Assembly (NCBI RefSeq): GCF_040436345.1
Contig: NC_133224.1
Coordinates: 10,594,741-10,658,740 of the forward strand
Reading direction: 5' to 3'
Source: Pagrus major
Taxonomy: Eukaryota; Chordata; Actinopteri; Spariformes; Sparidae
Length of the DNA stretch: 64,000 nt
The position numbers were made by a program, and so were the translations under genes. The notes beneath the pieces are model-generated. The model was not told where the DNA came from. It was given only the letters and a program-made list of their open reading frames with translations, and searched no databases. Shown piece by piece: positions 55,917-64,000 of this stretch. Every line of letters starts with the position of its first letter. Positions within the stretch are counted from its first letter, which is position 1.

Positions 55917-58900
55917 GTAAGCTTCGGTTTAAGTGACACTTTAGAAATATGAAACTTGTGGTATCAATGTCGCTCTTGTGTTTTTCTTGTCTACATCCTG
56001 CACATGTGGCATGCTCTTTTCAAGCCCACATCTGTCTGTTTTTTCCTCCCCTGGTTGCAGTATTATGATTACGGAAAGTGCAGCAGAAATAGAGGGTTTC
56101 TATGCGCTGTTAGGAAGATGTGGTTGGCGTCCCATAAACACACAAAATGACTGCATGCTGTAATTGATGCAGTGATTCAAGTGGGCAAATCTACAGTAGC
56201 TCGTCCTCACGTCTGATATTTTTGTCAAAGCTGACCATAAATTCAGACTTTGACCCTCTTGAATCGACATTTTTCAGTCTGAAAATGTCCATTCTAGATG
56301 TTTTCTGAGGCTGGTGTGTGGACCGCTCAGCTGCCTCGACACACAGAGGGTGTAAATTGAACACGAGAGACAAACAAATGCCTGTGGGCTGTTCAGCCCC
56401 AGAGGGTCAGAAGGGAGGGACACTCCACCCCCACTAGGATTTTATTTTGGCTTAAAGTAATGCAGTAGACACACAACGCATGCCTAAGGAACGAAAAGGG
56501 ACTATAATAAGTTGATGGGCACACAGACACAGTCCCCGCAATGTAAAAAAAATATGAATCTTGGTCTTTTTCCCCTCAAGAAACGGGCACAAGAGCAACA
56601 CAAATTGAGCCACGGAGTTGAGTTTGAAAGAGGAAACAAACTGACCAGATGCCACAGCAGCCGACGTCTAAATTAACCAGTGCTGCCTAATTAGAAAGTC
56701 AGTGTCGCCCCCTGCTTTGATCTGTGTTTATCTGAGTGTGAAAGAGTGGGTGTGTGTCACCAAACTCCATGTGGTGTGCAGCGTTTTAAAGTGCCCGTCT
56801 GCTCAACTTGCGTCTACAGACAACTTTCTTGTGGTACAGTCAGTGTACTGTATGTTGACGCTCTTCCTGGTTTGGTTTTGACCAAGTTTTATGAAAAAAA
56901 AAAAAGCACAAACCAGGAGAGTTCATAGGGAACCTCCCCGGCCTCGGAGAACAGAGACAGACTGTGCCACCGTGGTTTTCAGCGTGTATGTAAAACTGTG
57001 AATATATGTGTGTGCAGGCGCTCTGCCTCAATACTCTCAGTATGGCTGTATTTTCTTCCACGGCAGCAAGTTCAAGGATAAGTTCACCCAAAAATGAAAA
57101 TTCTGTCATTTTCTACACACCCCCACACTGATGGAAAGCAGGGTGACGTTTCGTAGTCCACAAAACATAAGCCTAGTGCAGTTCAGCAAGTAAATCTAAC
57201 CAAACAAAAGCCCTGCATGCTGGGAAGGAGAGAGAGACGGAGATGACTTGATAGCCAGGTTATATAGGGAGGAGGAGCCCTGATGTGGATCAGTTTCAGG
57301 TGAGGCATCTCCTCCCGACACGCCTCCTCAATCACCTGCACAGAAATGGGTCAACACACAACAAACTGGACAGGGTCATCATTTTTTTCCAGCTGTATTC
57401 TAATGTTTTGAAACGTCCCCATGGAGAATGCTGCAACACTCTAGAAATGTTTCGTGGACTACAAAAAACTTCACCCAGCTTTCCATCAGAGTATAGGTGA
57501 ATAGTGACTGAATTTTTAATTTTGGGTGAACCGTTCCTTTAAGTGGTGGTTGTGCGATGCTCTTTCAGGCCTGTGTTCAACTGTGGAGGCCACCTGGTCA
57601 CAGACTCGGGCATCGTGGCCAGTGAGGGATTCCCCAGTTACTACAAACCCAACACTAAATGCACCTGGTACATCACTGTGAGTCATTCACCACGACACTG
57701 AATCCAAACATGGGTCTGAATGTGTTTTATAATAATCATGTGAATATGAAACTTAATGTTTAATGGTTCAACTTGGGACTCAAATAAATAATTTAACACA
57801 ACCAAAAAAAGTGTTCATGTTCGGGGGGCTGGTTTGCTGCACATTTAAATCTCATTGAACTATTCTAGATGTTTTGTGCATCACTTTGAACATATCTTCC
57901 AAAAAATCTGTCTGACATGTGGTATCTTTGGAAACTATCAGATACTCACTAGCATTCAAGGTTTGTTTTAATAAAAAAACATTTGTATGGAGGATCGACA
58001 CTGCCAAAATCATGAATCAATAAAAAATTAATAAATACTTTAACAAGCCATTAAATGCACCAAAAATAAATGAATGATGTTTTATTTTGCCTCAGTAATT
58101 ATTTACCTTTGTATTAATTCAAATATGTATTTACTTTCCCATTTAATGTTCAATTTATTTATATGTTCATTAATTATTTATGTGTTTTACTATTATATTT
58201 TAAATACAGAGTCAATTGAAGCAGTAATATTAATTTATATATCATTTTAAATATATAAATGAATGGCTACATTTATTTTCAGTAATATTTTTGGTGCATA
58301 TAATGGCATATTAATTCATTTTTTTTATTAGAAAATCAAATTAAACCTTGATGGACCCCTCCCATATTGTTTTTTTGTAAAAATTTCAATGTTTCCAAAG
58401 ATACCACACATACCAGACTAATTTTCTTTTTTTTATGTGTAAAATGATGCATTAAACCTTTATTTGGGGGAAATCTTTATGGATTTCCAATTTTGGCAGT
58501 TTCAGTCCTCCATAGAATCATCTCACTTGTGAGCATTTGATGGTTGTAAGAGATTTAACATAATAGTATCAATAATATTAATACTGAATCATAATCCTTG
58601 AATAATCTGTGGTCACGAGTCTTTAAAAAAAGAAAAGAAAAAGAAATGACTTCATTACTTTTTCTCCTGAAACTACTTCCTCTTTCCTCAAACCTCCTCC
58701 AGGTCCCAGAGGGTCACGTGGTCATGCTCTCTTTCCGCCTCTTCGACATGGAGGCTGACCCCACCTGTCGGTACGACTACCTGGACGTCTACAACGGTCA
58801 CTCTCGCTTGATTCAGAAGCTGGGTCGTTTCTGTGGGACGTTCCGGCCGGGCGCTCTCATCTCCACCTCCAACACCATGATGCTGGAGATGGTGTCAGAC

Positions 58901-61900
58901 GACGCCACTGGAGGAAGAGGCTTCCTGGCCTCCTTCAGTGCAGGAAAACCACATGTGGAAGGTGTGGACATGTAATCCCACAAGCACGGAAACACAGAGC
59001 CGGATTTTCTAGTGATAAATGTCAGCACTGTGACTGAAAAACTGTATTTTGCACCAAACTACAGCAGAAATGTTTGTTTTTTTGCCTCAAATACAGTAAT
59101 ATAGGGCAGAAAGACGTCATGTACTTATGTGAAAAGGGTTGCAGTCATTTCCTTTTGGCTTTGTCCTCTTTTTTATTCCCACAGAGAACCAGTTCTGTGG
59201 AGGACGGCTGATCAAATCGCAGGGCTCTGTCAAGACGCCCAACTGGCCCAACTCTAATTACCCAGCAGGCATCAGCTGCTCCTGGCACATTTCCGTCGAA
59301 CCAAACAATGTAAGCACTTTGTATATTTGACTAGTAATGTACCTCAAACAAACTGAGTGCGGCATCTCAGAAGTTCAACATAAGTGTTGTGAATTTAAGT
59401 TAATCTTTCATCAAGTGTGAAGCATTAAATCATTGACCGACCTCTGTTAAAGTCACCTATCACCATAAAGAAGACATTTACATTGTATTCACTCATTTTC
59501 CTGCAGGAACCAACTATTTCAGTCGACGTTCATATCCCCTCTGCTATTTGCATGTTAGCGTTTTCAAAAATCCTGTTTCTGCGGGAAACAACGTACTTGA
59601 TAAAAATGGCATTTGATTCTAAGGTTACACCCCGCCTTTCCGAAACCCCGCTGTTCCGAAAATAGACTTCCGTTCTTCGTAATGGCGTGGTTTCCCATTT
59701 TTTCTAAAGACCCCGCTATTCCGAAAAGGCTATTGGGGAACCCCTGACCCTAACCCTATTGGGAAGTAATTGGAACTTGAAAGTCGGATTCGGAACAGCG
59801 GTGTTTCGGAGTGGGGGTGTTTCGCAATGGAAGGCCGTCCCCCTTAAATCACTACCTTGCTAGGCTAGCTAGCTGGTTAGCCTAGCTTCCTAGCTTCCAG
59901 TTTTTGACAACACGATGGGTTCTCCCAAATGTTGAATGTTGTAAAGGGACTACACTATGTGTTTGATAGCAAATGCTGCGCAGGCTTGTTTGTGAACGGT
60001 AAACGATGTCTTGTATTTACGTTCGTAAGAGACCAGTCAGTAGTGCATCATGTAGGCTAAGTTGTGAGAGTAAACTTAACACCCCCTCCCTCTGAAGCAT
60101 ACATGCATCGACTATAAATATGTCCAACAACCATTTTATCCTCATTACACAGGTGGAAAAATATCCAACATATTATATTTTATTTCTCCTTACACAAAAA
60201 AGTGAGGAATATTCAGATTTAGTTCAATAGTGTTGTTTACAGGGCAGCTAGGGGTGTTGAATAAGGCTAGTGAGAATGAGGAATGAAAGTAGTAGTGAAG
60301 GGGCCCATCACAAGGAAATGTTCAACCTCAGGTCCTTAATGTAGTGTAAGTGAGTGTGTGTGTGAGTGTGACAGCGGCCGCGTGACGGAGTTCAAATGAA
60401 AGACTTCATTGAGTGCCTGAAGGTGTGTTCATGTGTGCCAAGAGATTGAACGTAAGGAAGGAGGGAAGGAAGCGAGAGCGAGGGAGAGAGTAAATGCCCT
60501 TCTGTATTGCAAAAGTCTGGCCCTTCTCCTCCTCCACCACCACTACTACTACTACACCAGCTCACATCATTCATTCCCCATCATTCATTTCATAGTTTGT
60601 GTTTGCATGTTTGTGCACTCATTGCAACGTCTTCCCCAGGTGATTGAAGTGAAGTTTGTGAAGCTGGACTTGGAGCCTGACACGTACTGTCGCTACGACT
60701 ATGTGGCATTGTTTAACGGGGGAGAGAGGGATAACTCACGGCGGATTGGGAAGTTCTGTGGAGACAGGTCACCAGGGTGAGATTACCGAGCAGAAATGAT
60801 TGTTGAAGAAGGCAAAACACTCGCTGAAAGTTGGTTTGCAAAGACAATTGACCATATTACCCTGACGTCATGCTCAGGGTGGGACGCTCGAATGCTGGGA
60901 TAAGTTGTGCTGCTGTTTTCTAGGTTGCGAGTCGTATAAACGTAGGGAATCTGACAAAATGTAATAATTTCACCACTTCCCAATTGATCAGCAACTGATA
61001 AGATGATGGATAGTGAAAATCTAGAGGGACTTTGGGCCATATTTTAAAGTAAAACATATTTGATTATCCACTAGCTAATATCAGCGTTCAACTACTTCCT
61101 AGCTAACATTAGACAGGCTTAATCAAGTAGTTGTGTTCGCTATGAAGTGGTTGAATGCTAACAGTTGCTAACGGGTTATAAAATATGTTGTTTTACCTTG
61201 AAATATGGTAACGCTATCAAACAGTAGGCTAACATTAGCTAGGAAGTGGTTAAATGCAAACATTAGCAGTGTTGAACGTGAGCTAATGGTGAGATTTTTA
61301 CTATCCATTGTCTTTTCAGTTGCTGATCAATCAGGAAGTGGTGAAATTAAAACAACACAGTAACACAGTAGTATCATATTTTATCTTCCCAGCCTGAGTG
61401 TGATGTCAGAGGAAAATGGCCGCCATGTGAATATGGTCTATTGCTTTCATTTTGATACATCTCTTCTTCCTGTCCTTCCAACATTCTCTCTCTATTTTCC
61501 TCATCCTTTACGTAGAACTATAGTGAGTAATGGGAACGAGCTCCTTGTCCAGTTCGTCTCTGACCTCAGCGTCACCTCAGATGGCTTCATGGCCCACTAC
61601 TCCAGTGTGCCCCGCGGGTCTCGGACGCCCACCGCCGGGGGAGACTTCATCTATGGACCTCAGACCACCTCAGTGCCAGTAAAAGCAACCAAACCCACTA
61701 AACCAACCCCCAAACCCAGACCTGGCCTTCGGCCTAAACCCACCCCAAAACCAGCCAAGAAACCACTGGTGAAGATACCACTGAAACCTCCACCACGCAA
61801 ACCTATCGTCAAGCCCACGCCTAAACCCAAACCAGCTAAACCCACACCTAAAGCACCTGTGAAAAAGCCTGCACCTAAACCTGGAGCTAAACCTACACCT

Positions 61901-63391
61901 AAACCTAAGGTTATTAAACCAACGCTCAAACCAAGCATTAAGGCTAAGCCCACACGTAAGCCTGCACTGAAGACCAAACCCACCTTAAAACCTGGAGTCA
62001 AACCAGTGAAGCCAACATCTAAGAGTGGAGTTAAACCAACGGCCAAACCAAAGATCAAGCCTAAAGTGACACCCAGACCTGGAGCGAGCAAGACAGTGAC
62101 GAAGAAGCCGGTTGTGAGCAAAAAACGTGAGTGGAATTTCAAAATCAACAACCTGCATATATGTGTGCACACTTGTATCGAGTAGTAATGTGCTTATCGT
62201 GTGTTTGTGTTTGTTGCCGTGTGTGTTTTCTTCAGCTTTACCACTGAACCCACTGTGTACACAAGCCTGTGCGAGGACAGGAACTCTCCAATCCAGCTTC
62301 TGCCCTAATGACTTTGGTGAGCCACATCAGCCGCCTTCGAGACTTCATCAGGCTTTCTAGAAATCTAAATTTCCTAACACAGGATTTCACCAGTTTACTC
62401 TTTTTTTTTAAGTCAACTCTGTTGCCTCTGAGGGTTTCTTTATGTGTGAAAAAAGAGAGAGATGGAAATACACCCTGTGGAAGCCCTGAGTATAACTTAA
62501 ATATTTAGATGTAATTCTTTAGAAATAACCAAAAATCTATGAAGTTTGATGATAATTTGCTTGACATTTTGTGAAAGAAAATACTAATTTCCTAAGTACT
62601 TCGCTGATCATCCTTTATCTTTCTTTCCATTCTTACATGTCTCTGTCTTTTTCAGTGATTACGGGTAAGGTTACAACTTTGACCACTGGTCAGAGGGGCT
62701 CAGTGACAGTTGAGGTATCTGTAATCAAGGCCTATAAGGCAGGACAACTGAATATCACCAAATCAGGGCCCGTCATGTCCGTCATACTGACCTCCACCTG
62801 CAAGAGATGCCCCGGGCTAATCAAAGGTACAGTGCAACTATCTGTTTTAACAGCCTTTATGTGTCTCTGCATATTACATATACACATGCAACACCTGTAC
62901 CAATATGTCTGTAGCGTTGAAGCATTGAAAGTTGAAAACTGGTCTTCATACCAACTAAGGGTTAGATATCTTTCCTATGATTTATATCAGTGCAGACGAT
63001 GTGAATCTTTATTTAACCAATACATCCAAAACATTAAAGTAACGGTGGATTATTTTTTCTTAGTTCAGTGCCTTTTGGAAGTAATTATTATCACAAATAA
63101 TCTCTATTACATAAACAGTATGAAGAGTATCATTTTGTTATTGGTGCTCATCTACTGACGTGGTACACTGCATTACATTTTCAAACAATATGACTAATTC
63201 AGCTCTTCTTGTATTTACCAAATTTTGACACGTTTTTTCCTCTCTCCGTATATTCCCCAGGCAAGAACTACGTGCTGATGGGAAAAGTCGACGCGCAGGG
63301 CAACGGCCTCCTCAGCCCCTCCAGTTTCGCTCTCCTCTATAAGCCCATCCACGCCAAAGCACTGGCGAATCTCTCCCGCAAACCTTGCTGA
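55831..63391 (+). CDS. pcolce: Procollagen C-endopeptidase enhancer (PCPE-1 type)
   Basis: Exons: 55831-55916, 57569-57677, 58703-58961, 59185-59309, 60640-60776, 61516-62126, 62236-62316, 62656-62826, 63261-63391. All junctions keep phase; 1,710 bases, 569 residues. It is a secreted protein that binds fibrillar procollagen C-propeptides and speeds their removal by BMP1/tolloid proteinases. Order: signal peptide (1-21), CUB1 (34 to about 150), CUB2 (156 to about 267), Lys/Pro/Thr-rich linker (about 268-443), NTR (450-569). Start context AGGATGG is good. Human PCOLCE is 449 residues; the difference is nearly all in the linker. TNYTRPV at the mature N-terminus and HHL-free NTR cysteines match PCOLCE better than PCOLCE2, but I could not test which fish paralogue it is. 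Confidence 0.95.
55917..57073 (+). other. pcolce intron 1, non-repeat part
   Basis: No exon or RNA recognised on either strand; A12 run near 56896. Confidence 0.5.
57074..57543. mobile_element. MITE in pcolce intron 1, ending next to exon 2
   Basis: Ends AAGGATAAGTTCACCCAAAA and TTTTGGGTGAACCGTTCCTT are inverted repeats that continue (AATGAAAATTCTGTCA / TGACTGAATTTTTAAT). An inner inverted pair, TTTCGTAGTCCACAAAA and TTCGTGGACTACAAAA, is also seen. The right end is 25 bases before the first base of exon 2. Confidence 0.75.
57569..58961 (+). CDS. pcolce: pcolce CUB1 exons
   Basis: Two exons. [30 protein letters not shown] and [20 protein letters not shown] lead to [14 protein letters not shown] and [13 protein letters not shown] consensus Cys residues and the acidic E...D...D calcium-site pattern around [12 protein letters not shown] are present. 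CUB1 and CUB2 bind the procollagen C-propeptide in this family. Confidence 0.94.
57986..58514. mobile_element. Inverted-repeat element in pcolce intron 2
   Basis: The ends TATGGAGGATCGACACTGCC AAAAT and the complement of ATTTTGGCAGTTTCAGTCCTCCATA agree at most positions. A second inverted pair, GTGGTATCTTTGGAAAC (near 57920) and GTTTCCAAAGATACCACAC (near 58390), is arranged so that one arm is outside and one inside the element. The interior is very AT-rich. Confidence 0.55.
59185..60776 (+). CDS. pcolce: pcolce CUB2 exons (the end is in the next exon)
   Basis: [40 protein letters not shown], then [20 protein letters not shown] and [13 protein letters not shown]. The domain finishes with [20 protein letters not shown] in exon 61516-62126. 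[11 protein letters not shown] is the calcium-binding acidic cluster, identical in human PCOLCE. Confidence 0.94.
59621..59845. repeat. Foldback with repeated CCCCGCTNTTCCGAAA motif
   Basis: CCCCGCCTTTCCGAAA, CCCCGCTGTTCCGAAA and CCCCGCTATTCCGAAA occur on the plus strand, and TTCGGAACAGCGGTGTTTCG on the other side is their complement. It lies in pcolce intron 4 (59310-60639) and differs strongly in base composition from its surroundings. Confidence 0.6.
59846..60639 (+). other. pcolce intron 4, remainder
   Basis: No exon. A GT-rich run lies near 60350 and a CAC/TAC-type repeat near 60536-60556, followed by the acceptor CTTCCCCAG. Confidence 0.5.
60849..61439. mobile_element. Long imperfect foldback in pcolce intron 5
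   Basis: The outer arms ACCATATTACCCTGACGTCA TGCTCAGGGTGGGA and the complement of GCCTGAGTGTGATGTCAGAG...ATATGGT pair. Inner arms AATTTCACCACTTCC...TTGATCAGCAACTGA (60966-61000) and TCAGTTGCTGATCAATCAGG AAGTGGTGAAATT (61317-61349) pair almost fully. AAAGTAAAACATATT and AATATGTTGTTTTACCTT pair near the centre. It fills most of the intron (60777-61515). Confidence 0.7.
61516..62126 (+). CDS. pcolce: pcolce exon with end of CUB2 and Lys/Pro/Thr linker
   Basis: The first 30 codons finish CUB2. From about 61687 the frame consists mainly of Lys, Pro and Thr in repeats such as [18 protein letters not shown]. The reverse strand also happens to stay open through 170 codons because of this composition. 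Human PCOLCE has about 45 residues between CUB2 and the NTR domain; here there are about 175. The extreme basic charge may strengthen binding to heparin or matrix (inference). Confidence 0.92.
61681..62117 (+). repeat. pcolce: Coding low-complexity repeat (AAR-CCN-ACN codons)
   Basis: Degenerate tandem units of 12-24 bases built on AAACCNACNCCT. The DNA copies have diverged at third positions while the Lys/Pro/Thr pattern is kept, as expected if the protein composition is under constraint. No stop or frameshift occurs. Confidence 0.85.
62236..63391 (+). CDS. pcolce: pcolce NTR domain exons
   Basis: Three exons: [40 protein letters not shown] and [14 protein letters not shown] with [10 protein letters not shown], then [20 protein letters not shown] and the last residues NLSRKPC. 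Six cysteines follow the netrin-like pattern, with the last being the C-terminal residue. TGA at 63389-63391. Confidence 0.94.
62827..63260 (+). other. pcolce intron 8
   Basis: AT-rich; the 195-codon open frame across it is exon 62656-62826 read through its donor. No other feature seen. Confidence 0.6.
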
Positions 63392-63457
63392 CATCACAGC
63401 TCAGCCCACCAATCAGATTGACAGCGCTGACTATCTCTCTGAACACATGTAACTTTA

Positions 63458-63463
63458 AATAAA
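63458..63463 (+). terminator. pcolce: pcolce polyadenylation signal AATAAA
   Basis: AATAAA in CTTTAAATAAAGTGTG, 67 bases after the stop codon, followed by AT-rich sequence. It gives a very short 3' UTR. Confidence 0.7.
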
Positions 63464-63758
63464 GTGTGAAGACATTTGAATTAATATCCAAACATAATTG
63501 TATTTTAAAAGAGTAAACATACAACACTGAGTATTGTATTTCGTATTTTGTATGTAAATTATATTTCTGTGATAAAAAATGGATCTCATACAAACCACAT
63601 GATGTTGGTGATGGAGGTGATTTTTAATTCAGATGATTACATTTGATCAAACATTATATTACAATATCATGAAGAACAGCTGTGGCTTTCAAGGTAGAAT
63701 ACAAGATGACAGACTCCAGGCAGGAGGGTAAAATTGCATTTATCTATTTATATATAAT
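63464..63758. other. Convergent spacer between pcolce and the TMEM272-like gene
   Basis: About 300 bases of AT-rich DNA between the two 3' ends. On the minus strand ATTAAA at 63628-63623 is a candidate polyadenylation signal for the right-hand gene. Confidence 0.5.
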
Positions 63759-63949
63759 TTATCTCACCACGAAAACACACGCGTAAACAAAACTGCAGCA
63801 GCCGCAAAGGAAGGTCAGACCTGCTAGCACGAAGATGATGGTGGTGTCAATGAAGGCGAACAAGTAGAGTGTCTTGTTGCAGTGAGGTATCCACTGTGTT
63901 ATGTACTTGTTGTAGTTGGGTGGATAGATTGAGTAGATCCACACTCCAC
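63759..63949 (-). CDS. Last exon of a TMEM272-like membrane protein (partial)
   Basis: Acceptor TTCTCTTCTGTAG precedes 63949; the exon starts with two bases of a split codon. It encodes GVWIYSIYPPNYNKYITQWI, PHCNKTLYLFAFIDTTIIFV and LAGLTFLCGCCSFVYACVF, ending VVR and TAA at 63761-63759. YSIYPPNY and CNKTLYLFAF are characteristic of the fish TMEM272-like family (four-span proteins of unknown function, recalled). The last membrane span and a Cys-rich end are here. The upstream exons lie beyond the right edge, so no start can be given. Not an independent gene fragment: the acceptor and family match both support a real exon. Confidence 0.75.
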
Positions 63950-64000
63950 CTACAGAAGAGAACGAGAGGCCAATAGTAAACTGTGTGTATATGGAGGGCT

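Noticed and set aside
59745..59760. CCTAACCCTA, considered as interstitial telomere repeat
   Set aside because: Only about two units are present, inside the foldback at 59621-59845; too short to be telomeric.
61660..62172. 170-codon open frame on the minus strand
   Set aside because: It is the reverse of the Lys/Pro/Thr codons of pcolce; the Gly/Leu/Val-rich product follows from AAR-CCN-ACN composition and has no start context or splice support.
62571..63158. 195-codon open frame in the pcolce 3' part
   Set aside because: It is exon 62656-62826 extended into both introns; only the exon fits the NTR domain and phase.

Overview
The window is nuclear DNA of a bony fish, probably a percomorph teleost; I cannot name the species. 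The reasons are vertebrate multi-exon genes with GT/AG introns, fish-like versions of four vertebrate proteins, short introns in the right third, and many small inverted-repeat elements of the kinds common in teleost genomes. There is no sign of bacterial, phage or plasmid sequence. Frames and exon coordinates were worked out by hand from splice sites and reading phase.

Layout: (1) About 3.2-28.3 kb, minus strand: a RELT-family membrane protein gene, best matched to rell1. Six exons join in phase, including a 55-base exon at 10545-10599; the signal-peptide end was not found. (2) About 32.8-53.97 kb, plus strand: a period circadian clock gene, per1 type (the per1a/per1b choice is open). A GC-rich promoter with a perfect E-box and a non-coding first exon lies at 33.3-33.6 kb. 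A second promoter-like block with D-box, TATA-like and E-box motifs lies at 38.4-38.8 kb. Nineteen coding exons (43191-52705) give 1,439 residues with phase kept at every junction. (3) 55.83-63.46 kb, plus strand: pcolce, procollagen C-proteinase enhancer, nine coding exons and 569 residues (signal peptide, CUB, CUB, long Lys/Pro/Thr linker, NTR). (4) 63.76-63.95 kb, minus strand: the last exon of a TMEM272-like membrane protein gene that runs off the right edge and converges on pcolce.

The genes do not form a pathway. rell1 and per1 point away from each other across about 5 kb, per1 and pcolce are head to tail 1.9 kb apart, and pcolce and the TMEM272-like gene are tail to tail. Most remaining DNA is intron or intergenic sequence with old MITE-like elements and retroposon tails.

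I found no clearly new biological system. The observations most worth checking are two abutting perfect palindromes in a rell1 intron (7485-7600), the two-promoter architecture and upstream ORFs of per1, a hammerhead-ribozyme-like core in a repeat (25137-25161), the long basic linker of pcolce, and a MITE that ends 25 bases before a pcolce splice acceptor.
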